A stretch of DNA of 64,000 nucleotides from Branchiostoma floridae. Taxonomy: Eukaryota; Chordata; Leptocardii; Amphioxiformes; Branchiostomatidae. The position numbers were made by a program, and so were the translations under genes. How positions within the stretch are numbered: the stretch's first letter is position 1; each line of letters begins with the position of its first letter. The notes beneath the pieces were generated by a model. That model was not told where the DNA came from and made no database searches. It saw only the letters and a list, made by a program, of their open reading frames with translations. Shown here piece after piece: positions 1 to 13,700 of this stretch. The stretch spans positions 8,478,675 through 8,542,674 of the forward strand of contig NC_049993.1 of NCBI RefSeq assembly GCF_000003815.2, given 5' to 3'.

Positions 1-880
1 ATGGATTAAATACCGAAGACAAACGGCTAAAGAGGTTATGATCGCGCCGTTTTGTAATCAAGTAAGTATATGAGTTTCCCTTCCTATCGTTAGTGTACAG
101 TTCTTTATGATTTAACCTTACAATCTTTACAATCTTTGAAACCAAATCTGACACAAATCAAGTAGGGTTTAATGCAGTCACCACTTACGAAATCATGAAA
201 ATGTTCAGCGGCATATACGTTGTAGAGGAGATTTTGCCTTGATGTTTTTGTCAATAACCCCTGGATATGTAAGTGGTCTGATTACAAAGTGTGGTAAATG
301 TTTGATTCAAGTAATGCCACAGCAAGTAACTTTTATGGATGAAAACCTCTGCAGACTGCAAATCCAATGCGAAAATGAGAAGAAAAGGATTTTCAACATA
401 GACACCGTAAACGTTGTAACAAGTTCAACCGACAAAGTATGGTGTCACAGCCAAGTGCCAACAAGTATCTCTATTTCTGTATTCAAGAGGTGCACCAAGT
501 GGCACTAGTGTGGTAGACTGGTATCAATTTGTACCAAGCTAAAACTACAGTCATGGCTACCACATTGGCACCGCTTTAATCTTGCTATTGAACTAACTAA
601 CTACGGTGATGGCTACTTTTACTTCACTACTGTCAATTTTACAATTAGTACATCACTAGTGTCACTTCTACATGTGCGATCGATCAAGGCTACCACACGA
701 CATGTTTTTCCATATTGGTTCCTTCTCGTAATGTTGACAATCCCGGGAGTTACTTTTCCTTTCTTTTTCTTTTTTTTTCGTAAATCAGCGCACTGATGTC
801 ATTTTACTTGCTGTGGCCCAACTAGGAAACTATGCCTGTAAAGCTCTGTTAGAATTGTAATTATAATTTTTGTAATTCAG

Positions 881-1784
881 AAATCAGTGACCTGTTTGAC
901 CTCCATACCGGACAAGTCTTACCTGACCATGACGATGACGTCATCCCCAACATCACCCCCGGAGACTGCGCACTGAGGTGTCTGGAGGGGACAGCTGCTG
1001 TCGGCCTGGGGGAATGTCTGTCGTTTGATTACCGGATCAGCACTTCAACATGTCAGCTTAGTAGGAGTGCTGGTTTGGAATTGGATGGAAACAGCGATTA
1101 CAACTACTACCGGAGGAAAGGTGAGAATATAGACACGTGCACATCGTTCGATATGTCTATACTTAATCAGAGTCCCAGGTGACAGTATTTCACAGCAAAC
1201 AAATTTGAAAATGTTGTGTTGCCTCAATGCAGTATTTAGGTTTAAAACTTCGGAACGTAAATTGTTACGTGCAAATGCTCAACTGTTCCCATTTTGTTTC
1301 TTCCGTTCCTTCCATAGTTACGACGATGAGGGTTAGCCATCCAGGCATCCATATATGTACGCCAAAAGTAGTTACTCAATAAACTGGATCAAAATCATAC
1401 CAGTTGCTTGAGTAACTGCTTTTGGGCGTACTTCCATAGTTATCTAGAATTATATTTTGTGACTAATCCATCAATATATTTAGAAAATATAGTCAACACC
1501 TCATGAAATCATTTCTTTACCTGTATATTTTTCAGAGGGCAGTATGTTCGAGAAGAACGACAACAAGGCTTTGAGCGGATATAATGACGAGCCAATCGGC
1601 GGCATCACTCCGGGAGAATGTGCAGTCCGGTGTCTCCAGGGGACGTCAGCTGTACCCGCCGGGACCTGTAGGTCTTTTGACTACGACAGGCCCCGCACGT
1701 TATGTATTCTCAGCAGGGCGAGTAAGGATACTGATCCCTCTGCTTTAGGGTATAACGGGAACAACGACTACTACCACAGGAAAG
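881..1784 (+). CDS. Two tandem PAN/apple-like exons of the phosphatase ectodomain
   Basis: Exons 881-1120 and 1536-1784 encode two similar modules of about 80 residues. Both share the pattern I-x-P-G-[DE]-C-A-x-R-C-L-x-G-T, then a C-x-S-F-D-Y segment and a C-x-L-S-R segment, ending in YY(R/H)RK just before a GTGAG donor. The cysteine pattern and the FDY core resemble PAN/apple modules, which bind proteins or carbohydrates outside the cell. Both exons are phase 1-1, consistent with duplication of one exon. Assignment to the PAN family is from the motif pattern only; a related cysteine-rich module is possible. Confidence 0.7.
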
Positions 1785-4700
1785 GTGAGTAAATCATAGT
1801 AGTGTGAGTTCATAACTTAAGATACAACTATAATGCAATGTATTTGGCCGAATAGACATTTGTGAAATGACCAAATATAGACATTATATATCTGTATGTG
1901 TAACAAAGACAGAGCGTTTCGGTTGAGTTCACGTGTTGTTCTTTTGTTGAAGCTAATAAAGCAAGAACTGGATAACAACCACATCTGTAAAGTCAACGTT
2001 TCGAATTCGATGACCGTCTTTCGTCTTTCAGGGTAATAACTGGTTCAATTTGCAGCCAGTGCCATAACAAACATTACAACCATCGAAACGACGACTCCTG
2101 AATACATGTGGCTATGAACATTAAATAGCTTTGTTATCCAGTCATTTACCAGCCTGATAACAGAACGTTTCATAAAAACTTGAGTGATCTCTTACAGAAC
2201 CTTGCTCCATCAGTCCATGTCAACATGGAGGCACCTGTACCGACATCGGATACGATAGTTTTAGCTGTGTGTGTACATCTGAGTGGGCTGGAGAGACGTG
2301 TCAGACAGGTACTATCTGGTATTACTTGTACTACATTTTACACTGCAAAAATATCTATATTTCTGCGTGAGACGTAAACCTACTTCCAGTATTTTCTTGT
2401 GATAGGACCGTGACCATTTCGTTATGAATCTTAATGTGTGTGGTTCTACATTGCTATAAAGGTGATTCAGAATTGCCGGATTCCTTAGCTGCTGCAATTA
2501 TGTAGTCCTGCAAAGATAATATTAAGCGTGAGGGAGTGGGGTATCAATAAGTGAACTTGGCTGAGATCTTCATTCAGCATCTGAACGCTGTAGACGATGT
2601 GCTTACGTAACGTATTTCACCCTCTGTTTGTACCTATCTGCAGATGTAGATGAGTGTGACACAGGCGCCCACAACTGTGATCAACATGCCAACTGCACTA
2701 ACACACCCGGATCCTTCACATGTACCTGTAACCCTGGGTACCATGGGGATGGAACAGCATGCACAGGTATGTAGAAACTTTGTAAGGAAAAACTCTATAC
2801 ATAATCTTGTCGCGTAATGTTAAGTATACGTATACCTTGATAATCCCACTTACTCCACTAATATTAACCACATACTTGCAGATGTCTGTTTAAGTGCTTT
2901 TGGAACAAATACAAATCAGCACGAAAATAGGCAACTTGAGTATCAGAAGATTATATTGTCGCTACGCCATGGAAAGAAGGTCTCTGTGTTTTTCCCAACG
3001 CAGTTTGTGGACATTGCAGTGGTGGCGACAGCTGTGACTCTACATCGGGAACCTGTTCTTCTGGGTGCGAGACGCCATGGACAGGAACACTCTGTAAACA
3101 AAGTAGGCGCAGAGTACATATGACGTTATGTGGCGTGTTTGTTAGTGTACCTGCAGCTTCAAAAAGCGAAGAGCTGCCCATCATATAGATACAGTAACAT
3201 ACGAAATCCTGCTTTCAAAAGATTAAAAAGATCAAANNNNNNNNNNNNNNNNNNNNNNNNNNNNNNNNNNNNNNNNNNNNNNNNNNNNNNNNNNNNNNNN
3301 NNNNNNNNNNNNNNNNNNNNNNNNNNNNNNNNNNNNCATATAGATACAGTAACATACGAAATCCTGCTTTCAAAAGATTAAAAAGATCAAAGCAACTAGT
3401 ATGTTAAACTATGCTTACAACCATCTGTTGGTTTGACCAGTATGTGCTTTATCTGTGGCCTTGACACTTCCTAGTACGTTAGTACGTTACGTTGTCGCGT
3501 GTTCCTCCGTGATGAAAATTTGTTCGTCTTTTCCAGTATCACCGACGGTTACACAACAGCCCCAGGACAAGAGGATCCCCCTGGGACAGACAGCCTCCTT
3601 CAACTGCACAGGTGATGGTGAGCCGCTAGGGAGCGTCAGCTGGTCACATAACGGTACAGGATTGACTGACGAAGGACGTCACGATATACATACAAACCCA
3701 GGGAGTGACCCGTACACAGTCATCAGCACCCTGACCATCAGTAGCGTAGTGCGGAACGACAACGGGCAGTACACGTGCACTGTCACTAACGCCGCTGGGC
3801 CTGCGGCTACGTCACAACCGGCAACATTGGCTGTGCTTGGTATGAAAGATAACCTTATCTATTATTCTTGTGTTTATCACCTTTGCCAAAGAGTTCTTTA
3901 TTTCAAAGTGTGGGACCGTGTAGCGCAGTGGTAGTTTCTTCGGCCCGTGACCGAGAGGTTGCGGGTTCGAATCCGCCTGCTGTGTTACCGATCTTGTGCC
4001 CTTGGGAAAGGCACTTTACACGACTTTCCTCACTTCACTCAAGCGAAAATGAGTACCTAGCTTCGGATTGGACCGTCCTTCGGACAGGACGTTAAATGGG
4101 GGCCCGTGTTCGGGGAGAGCAACACCCCAAGCACGTTAAAGAACCCGCTACATGTGCGAACATCCACCCGAGCGGATCAAACCTTTCCGGCCAAAATAGG
4201 GGTAGGGAATCTCCCGAGCAGCCCTCGTAACCCCTGCTTCTCCTATTGGGTCAGCTAGTTCTCACTCATAGTGAGCAATTGGGCTGGTCTCAATCATGAT
4301 GTTTCTGACCTAGGGCGAAGAGTTGCTGTTACAGTTCCAATCATGTAACCCGTAATCTGAGTGGCCTTCATGGCCTTGTTACGTGGCGGTTTTTTTTAGT
4401 AAAAAAAAAGTTTCTATCATGATGAATTTTGAGCAGTTTTATGACATATATCTTTTAATTGATTCCAGAACGACCCTACGGTGTGACAGTTGGTGTTACC
4501 GCACAAAGCTCTACAACACTCCGAGTCAGCTGGACTGTGGGATCCACAGGTAATGTAGACATCGATTCGTCAGAGGTGAGGCACAAACGTAGTGATGTTG
4601 GAACCTGGGGTGACTGGGTATCAACGGGGTCAACCGACACCCAGGGTACGTACGACATCACAGGACTGACAGCTGCTACAGACTACGATGTGCAAGTCCA

Positions 4701-7700
4701 AGTGCATAACACGCAGGGGTGGAGTACTCCGGGACTGGGATCAGGGAGAACTCGGGATGCCCGTAAGTAGACATCTGGTAGAAATACGATTACATGAAAA
4801 AAGATTTAAAACAGAGGACAGTTTCCTTCTAACTTATCTATTCTATTTAATTTTTTAGTTAATCTAATTCGCTTCATTTTTGCTCTTTGCTAAGTATACA
4901 AGTCTGTATACCACTATTTTACTTTGTTTGTAATTCGGGCATGGTCTTGCACTACAGTTATGGATTTCTTCATAAAAATACGTCTGCTGTGTGTAGTAAT
5001 AAATGAGGCTATATGTGCTGGAATATACCAACAAAATGGTATTGTTTTTTTTTCATAAGTGGTCGACTAGTCAGTATAGTAAGGTCTCAAATAGTGTATC
5101 AATGTACTTGTCGAATAGCACTTTATTTCATTCGAAAGGCAGTGTGCTCTTTGGATACATGTGTTTACTGCGCAGCTTTAATAAGTGTTATTCCATTTCC
5201 AGTCATAGCTTTGGGACATTGATGCTTGTTAGTTATGTTTTATACTATTTTCTACGCTACCCAGCTCCAGGACCTCCGTCCAATCTGGAAGCCCCTTCGA
5301 TTTCCGATCGCTCCATCAGCCTCTCCTGGCGGCAACCCGCCGTGACAAACGGAGTCATCACCAACTACTACATTCAGTACGGACCGACTACAGTCTGCTC
5401 GGACGCCGAGCTTACGCACGAGTGGAACACAACAGACAGCACCACATCCTTTACGTTTCCTGGCCTGATCCCCTACACTACCTACAGCTTTAGGGTTCGT
5501 GCATACACCAGAGCAGGACCAGGTGACTACACCGACTGTATAAATGAAAGGACGCCGGAGTCTGGTACGTATATCATAGCCTTCTAATGCCCGGTTCTTT
5601 GAAAAGGCTGCATGGTTTCTTTTGAAATTTCAGAAAAAGACAAAGTCAAGTCAATAAAGTCACGTCAATGAAGTGTATAAGTGTGTGATAACTACCTGGT
5701 CTCCTGTCACTCTCTAACTTAGTACTGTACTAATCATCTGTAACGTGCAAATTGTTGGTTTGCCACGTCGATGAATGTTACAGGTAAAATACGCCAAAGA
5801 GAAGTTAACGTCACTGAAGCAACTGGATATGACTTAAGAAATGGTCAGAGGTTTCAGTCACTGACGAAAGCCATCGGATGGCGTCTAAATATGGCGTACC
5901 GTTTCCAAAATAATATCTAGTTGCTTCAGTAATTGCTTTTTGGCGTTGTTGGTTGCTGTTTATTCGTATGAATCGTTTGGTTTCAAATTGACAGGCTTTA
6001 AATGACGTTTCGTTTAATATTTCCATAGCTCCCACAGAACCAGCATCAGTCGAGTTAGCAGATGTAAAGCCCTGCAACTGTGAAACCGCCAATCAGCCCA
6101 GGATAATCGAGCTGCAGGCAAGATGGCGGCGACCACAGCACGTGTACGGGGAACTACGTGGGTATAACTTGAAACTTAAACAGCAGGACAGGGTCATCTA
6201 CGAGCACAACATTACACAGGGTCTGGGGAGTGACGAAATGACCCACATGTTGTCTGGAAATGATGCGATGAGCCTTGAACCGGCCCAGGGATATATTGTA
6301 ATGGTAAGAACTGGATGAAATGATCTATCTTTTTTGTCATAAAGTTATATCATCTCCATTATTCTGTTTACGTTCAAATACCCTGTAATTATCATCAAGG
6401 TCAGTGTCATTATACTATGCAATCGTTATTATGATATTGTATATCATATACATGTATCTTGCCTTTACATTCACATAGACACCAACTAGTAGACCTATTT
6501 ATGTTGGTATCAGGGTATGAATTAAGATGTTAAATTGTAAATCGTTGCTCCCACAGGTTTCTGCATATAACGACCTGTATGTTGGTGAGGTCAGCACTTC
6601 TGCAGAAAGTCAGACAAGTGACGGATGTAAGAATGATCCCCTTTCCTCCCTGTCGAATTATCGTTTGTCAAGAATTATCAATTCTTGCAAACATTCAGCA
6701 TGTAGCTTTGCTCCTAAGGAAAGAAACATGAAAAGTTTCATAATTAGTTGTGAGTTGTATTTCATGGAGACGTTTTCTATCCAGGCCCGACAGCGCCGCT
6801 TATCTCCGAGAAGACACAGGAAGATATGTGTGGTGTTAACTGGACTGAACCATCTGGAGACAAGGGGGATATCACAGGCTATTCGGTAAGGATGTTTTAT
6901 TCGTCATCAAACAAATTGTCTTCTGAAGTGTTTCTTTTCTTTTCAATGCAGCGAGTGTCTACTATCTTTCATTCATTTGAACTGTTGGCCATTTAAACTT
7001 GTATTTTTTTTCCTACAATAGGTGATCGTCACTGCCTCAGTATTGGACACCGGACTCGTGTCTGCTACTGAACCGGAACCTGTCCTTACGTCATCAGGAC
7101 CAGACCAGGAATGGACAGAGTCTTTAGCTAACCTTCCTGCCTACTCCTTAATCCACGTCACGGTTCAGGCAAAAACCTGTGCGGAGGGTGAGAAAAGTGA
7201 AGAGATAACGTGTACAGTAGAGCGAAAAGGTATGTATTTGTATTTGTGAATGCTGAATTTTTCTCTTACTCATTTAGAATTTTGAATAATCATTTAGATC
7301 TTTGTATTTACTCAGTAGCGTGTATGGGTTGACAGATCAAATGAAGCTATAACTAACACATCCACTAAATTGAATATATCGACTTATGAATATTTACAAT
7401 GCACGGTTAAGTTATACCTCATACGACTTTACCACATACTTTTATTGCTTGTAATATTACTCTTTAATCGTTAATACTGTGCTGCTGTTTGTTTCCCCCA
7501 GAGCCACCGCAATCCGTCCCAACGATGAATCTGACAGATTCCAAACCAGGAAGCACCTCATTTCAGGTCTCCCTGCCTCAAGTAAGCCAGCGGAGCGGAC
7601 CGATAAGGTGACCAAATTCATTCCTATAGGCTCAAAATTAGAAATAACATTTACTTAAGTTTAATCAGCCAAAGCCGAACATTAAAGAAAAATAAATTCG

Positions 7701-10700
7701 ATATTCATATACAAGATGCTAGATACAGGTGTGAGTAAATTTAGCTGACGTAAAAAAACATCGTAATCATGCAAACACCATTTAAACTGTTGAATATCGA
7801 AAAATCACATGTTGTAATTGTAATTGATATTCTTGTACTACGGAAAATTCAAAGTTTTAGGCAAAATCGCAATGCATTTGACTGTATTGTTTTGAAGTAA
7901 TGTAAGTGGAACGTACTTCAGCCGAGAGCCAGTTTTGAATTAATGATTAACCATTCATTCATTCATTGAAACATATCAAGAAATACTATTGATAACAGTT
8001 GTAAAATCCATAACGATGAATGTCCCAATAAGTGCCCTGCGTTTGTGCTATTGTAAGATACGAATTTTCTTAACGTATACACCATTACAGCTGTTACCAG
8101 GTTATTGTTGTAAAGATGAACAAAGGAGAAACACTGGAAGCACTATCTGGAAGATTGGGAGAACCCAATGACATCCTAACGTCATCTGCAGAGGAGGAAG
8201 GCAAAACAGTACCTTATGTTGCAATGGCCTTTTCCGGGTGAGTATATGACATGATATAGAAGCGTATCACATCTTCGTAACGTCCTCACATTTCCAAACA
8301 AGGAGGGCAGTTTGTGGGAAGGAAATATGTTCTCAAAACACACAAAACTTGAATATTTATATTCTTTTCCTGATGTGATCACTCCCTAATATCGTTTTAC
8401 TTAAAACGTTTTACTTAAAGCGGCAACATTGAAAGCGACCCCATCACTGTGGGAAAAGGAGAGGACTGCACGGACTCGTGCTGCCGGGTTGGTGTAGTAG
8501 ACGGTGCACCAGAACCGGGCAACAAGGAGCTGTCTCCAGGAACCGTCTACACTACAGTCATCCGTGCTCACGTGGATACCAGTCAGGGGAGGAGGAGAAA
8601 AAGGGCAATTTCACAGGTAGCATATGTTTACGACACTTGCGTTCTTCAGTGTTTCATCTATATTCAATGAAAATTCTTCAATTTGCTCATAGATACTGTC
8701 GCTAGTTTTATGTTCTATTTAAAATGTTTTCTTTTGGTCACATGATTGAGTTACACGCTTCCAATCAATGGGTATTTATCCATTCATTTATATGTGGCTG
8801 TTGTTGTTTCTAGGCACACACGTCGTCATCATATAGCAAACCAGTTACCACAGGTAAAGAGTTCGATGTTCATTTATAACATGACAGCTGTTTCAGTATA
8901 AGCTGCTTTCGCCTTCGATGCATACATATGTCTGGATCAACAGCTATTACTCAATTTTGTTAGTCTTCTTTATATCTTATAAGATGCATGCTACTCCGCG
9001 AATCCAGTGTATATAGCAGGTCAAAGGAAATGTCCAGTTCAGTTGCATAAATCAGCGGTCTTAATGTTATTGCATATCATGTCGGTAGGGTTTCATTGGA
9101 ATTGTGTTTACAATGCGCAATATCCTAGCTCACCTGTATCTTGGGTTATGCTCATTGATTAACAGATGCAGTTAGTTCTCAAGCTGGTGCGATCGTCGGA
9201 GGGATACTTGCAGCGGTGGCCGTTCTGTGTATCGTTGGCGTTGGTCTATTTTTCTACAGGTAAAGTCATAAAACGACATAACCCGTATAATATACAATGT
9301 CATGTAATTCACACACAGATCATTTTCATCATTTTGTGCATTTTAACAGTCTCAATAACCTTTTTACATAAGTATTCTTGACATATATTCCCATCTCTTA
9401 TATTAAGGAGGCGCCTAGCAGGGAAGGACGACAACCCCCTACGTATCCCACGTCGACCACCTACTACTAGAAGAACGGCGAAAGAGGATGACACCCAGTT
9501 GGGAGCAATCGGAGGGATGGAAGAAGAGGCTGTAGAAGTGAAGAAATCTCCTGCTCCAAAACATAAACCCAAACCACACAGGCCAAGTAAGTGACCTCAT
9601 CGTGTGGCAATAAATACTATTGGCAGGTATATTGCTCTAACCAAGATCCATTCACGAGAAATATTTGATTTTTAGACCAATGCGTTTTCTTCGTATCATA
9701 TTGTCAAATTGCTACTATCATAATGTGAAGCTCACTACGTGGTCGAAAATCATCAACATCATTTTGAAGTCATGTTAAGCTGTTGTTTGGAGGGAACGTT
9801 TGGCTACATGTCGTTGGGGGCAATCACAAACAACAGCTCCACTCCAGGCTATGTTAGGTGTCGAGGTTTTCTCATCATGTGTCAGATCTGGAGTAGGTAT
9901 GAGAAAAGATTGTATGTAAAAACGCTTGAATCATGGGCACCGTATTTCAGGCAGAAGGGGCGGTGCCTCACCTTCCTTAGACCTACGCCAGCCCATCCCG
10001 ATCCAGCGGTTGGAGAGGGAGTTCGCCAGGCGGCACGCTAACGATGACCAGCTGTTCGTGGAAGAATATAGCGTGAGTAACTCACTTTTGGACGTAACGT
10101 GAAGGTTCTTGAATACGCTATTGATGGTAGATACATTATATCAAGCTTTTTCATCGGTATTATCTACATCAGAAGAGGAAGGAGGAGATGATGATTGCGA
10201 GGATGACTAGATGATATACAATGCCATGTACAATGATGTCCTTCCTAGGTATGGAAATCTGCGTCATATTCATATTCAGCCATATGCGCTATGTACACTA
10301 TAAGTCAAACCATAGGAAGATGTAATAATACAACGTGATTTCCAGATACTATTGGCACCTGGTGAAAATATCTAGGAGATACCATGCATGTACTATTATC
10401 GGAGAATGGTACTCTTAAGAACTTTTCTTACTGGCAATTGTTTCGGATGTTGTCAAATGAACTCAATGTCCTGCTGGCCGTATGAAGTTATTCCCGTATG
10501 TACTGTTACACATTGCAGTCACTGCCCAAGCCGTTTGGAAGAGAGCATGCAGAAGCCTACTACAACGAGGAAAATGCCTCCAGAAACAAGTTCAGGAACA
10601 TTATCGCATGTAAGTGATGCTCGAGTCTACAGTTTCGTGCAATTTTATACTGATTAAATATGGCAATGATAGTGTTACGCAGTGTTTACAAGCTATATCA

Positions 10701-13700
10701 TGTAAATTGAGCTATTCGTTGAAATGGTGTTACATTTATGATTGACGGTTACTTTCTCCACTAGATGACAGGGGCCTTGTAAGGCTGACTCCGATTGAGG
10801 GAGTTCCAGGATCAGGCTATATCCATGCATCTTACATGGATGTAAGTGAAAACGTTATCTGTGTTACGTATAACAAGAATTCGTATAAAAATGATTATCT
10901 AAGACGTATGTTAACAATGATTCTCTAAGACGTGATAGAGACTATTGGAATTTTAATACTGATGAGGTCGAATGATTTTGTAGTTCAAGAAACATTTGTC
11001 TTTCAAGCTAAAATTGGAAATGAATTATGCCCTTTCCCATCCTCACAGGGATATCAGGAGAAGAACAAATTTATTGCTGCTCAGGGTAAGTAATATGGCA
11101 AAAGCAACAACGCTAATATTGACTGTTTGTTTCTTAGTAATGTGTTTAGGTGTTAAGGTTTTGATACATGCAGGCTGCTTTACAAACTTGCACAAAAATC
11201 TACAGACGACGACACATATTACATACAACGGTAATGATTGAATGTAATAAGCAATTCATATAAATCCCGCTGGGCTACATTGTGAGATATCAGGCCGTTT
11301 GATACCCAAGCACAAAGAGTTTTAAGCAGTCAATTGGTCTGAAAACGTACAAGTACATGATTATTTGTGATTTATGTGACGCACAATAGTAATACCCATT
11401 TGGCATTCATGCTCAAGACAATCATAATGTTTTTGTATAGGCCCAATGGACAACACTATAGATGACTTCTGGAGGATGATCTGGGAGACTGGTTCCACAG
11501 CAATCGTCATGGTAACCAACCTGGAGGAAAATGGAAAGGTTAGTCAGCACTCGTAGAACTTGTACTTGCACTGATAGATTCGGATACTCAAACGTTTTCA
11601 GCAAAAGTCAATATAAGCCATTGGATATGACATGTGATGCATCTCACAATATAAAAGTTACTCAAAAAGATACAAGTACGTTTTGTAAACGGTCACACAT
11701 CTTAAGTTCAGGTGGTATGCACTGTCCGTAGTCAGCGGCTGAAAAAAGCCTCATATGCCTCATATCATGATGGGCGGTAATGGTAATATGAAAAATTGTG
11801 CTTCGTTTTTCAACAGAAAAAGTGTTCTCAGTACTGGCCAAAAAGTGGTGAGAAGACCTATGCCTCTGATCTGGTCGTACGTCTGGAGGACACTGTGAAA
11901 ATGGTGGACCACGTGACCCGTACGCTTCTGCTTAGGAAGGTAAATCGTGGAATCGTATTGTAATAAGGATAATGTATGATAGACCAAGTTATCTTTCAAT
12001 CATAATTGATGCTTTATTATAAAATGAACAAATCATGAAATAATCTGGATCATTTACATGATAAAAACATATGGTGGTGATAATGTAAACTTAGTAAATC
12101 CGAAAGAAAAAAATGGAAGTTTGAATTTTCCTTATTACTGACTGTGAAACTGTGTGATGTCAATATTTACGATCCTTTGCATCCAACCTTTTGCCAGGCT
12201 GGAGAGAGGAGGGTCCGTAAGGTTACTCACTTCCACTTCATCGGCTGGCCAGACTTCGGGCTGCCCAAGAGCCCCATGGGCCTGCTGAAGTTCCACAAGA
12301 CTGTGATGTCTGCACTCACACCGAGGGACAGGCCCATTGTCGTCCACTGCAGGTAAATACTAATGACCTTTCACTCAAAATGGGATTAAAGTAGGTTATA
12401 AATTAATATGCAGTGGTATCATAGTTACTTACTTACAGTCCAGAGACTCGTCCACAGCACTTGGTCCTCCATGGCCCTTTGTAGCTCTTTAGTATCTTGC
12501 AGGTTTGTACGAGGGGCATTCAATAAGTAATGCCCCTGACCCATTTCCCATAGCAGGATATTAATGAAACTTGGCACAGTTATTAGTCTTTCTCTTCATA
12601 GGAAACACCCAGAGTTTTGCATTTCTCCCATCATTTGATGTAGCTCTGGACACCGTTCTTGTAGGACATCCCAGGTTGGTCCTCCGACAGATGCCTCATC
12701 AATGGCAGAAGAGGGACGACCAGGTCTGGGAGCTGTTTCCACAGACTTCCGGTCATGTTCGAATTCAGGATGCCAGCGTTTTACAAGGTCATATGATGGG
12801 GCATCATCACCATAAGTTTTTTTTTCATTTCATCAAAAGTCCCCTTTGGTGTGCGTCCTTTCAAATACAAAAACCGGATCACTGCGCGACACTCAACATG
12901 CTCCATGTCACACCTGGTCCATTTCACACCTGACTCAGTTCAAACACCAGTAAAGTTCAGAGCTGTTTTTTGCAACATAACCCATAGACATATGACTCAT
13001 TACACACGCAAAATTTCATTTAGATCAGACAACTGGAAGTGGGTCAGGGGCATTACTTATTGAATGCCCCTCGTATCACTCCGTAGATTGTCTAAATAAG
13101 TGACTCTATGACTATGTACCTCTTGTTCTTCATGTAGTAGGCTCCCAGAGTACAAGATGTAGTATAGGGATTGTCTAATACAGCGACCAACCAGTTTAAT
13201 TCATATCGTAGTCTGTGCAACAAAAAATTCTCTCTTTCCAAGCGCCTAACGTTTATAAAAAGTGAGGTGATTGATGAAAGCGCGATTCAGTCAGATCATG
13301 CAGTATCGGAGACTGGGTCACTCCAAGATCCAACTTTATCAAATCAATGACGTTAACATAGGATACAAATTCTCCCTGTCCATACAGTGCTGGAGTAGGT
13401 CGTACAGGAACTTTCATCACTGTGGACGCCATGTTGGACATGATCCGTGCCGAGGGGAAGGTTGACGTGTTCGGGTTCGTGGAACAGATGCGCCAGAACA
13501 GGAGCTTTATGGTGCAGACTGAGGTAAATTTTCCTTCATATGTCTTGCATTGTAACTATACATAGAATGCGTTGCTCATGAGACACAATTACAGTTTATT
13601 ATATAGACTGTAGGATGCTTAACGTTTCCAACGGCAATGTGATATTTTTCCGTTACTATAGGGTCAGTACGTGTTCATCTTCAAGGCCATCCTGGAATAC

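Noticed and set aside
2..61. Possible exon end before GTAAGTA at position 62
   Set aside because: Open for 20 codons in one frame, but it would leave phase 0 while the next confirmed exon starts in phase 1. Too short to support.
239..508. 89-codon ORF before the first PAN exon
   Set aside because: No domain pattern, no useful splice sites in frame, and phase does not join the exon at 881. Treated as intron.
3912..3985. Possible tRNA gene
   Set aside because: Box A and box B are present, but no acceptor stem forms and a SINE body follows directly.
5003..5587. 194-codon ORF over the second FN3 exon
   Set aside because: Only the part from 5265 is FN3; the start is intron read in frame. The acceptor CTACCCAG at 5264 marks the real exon.
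12571..12933. 120-codon + strand ORF
   Set aside because: Antisense of the decayed mariner transposase fragment.
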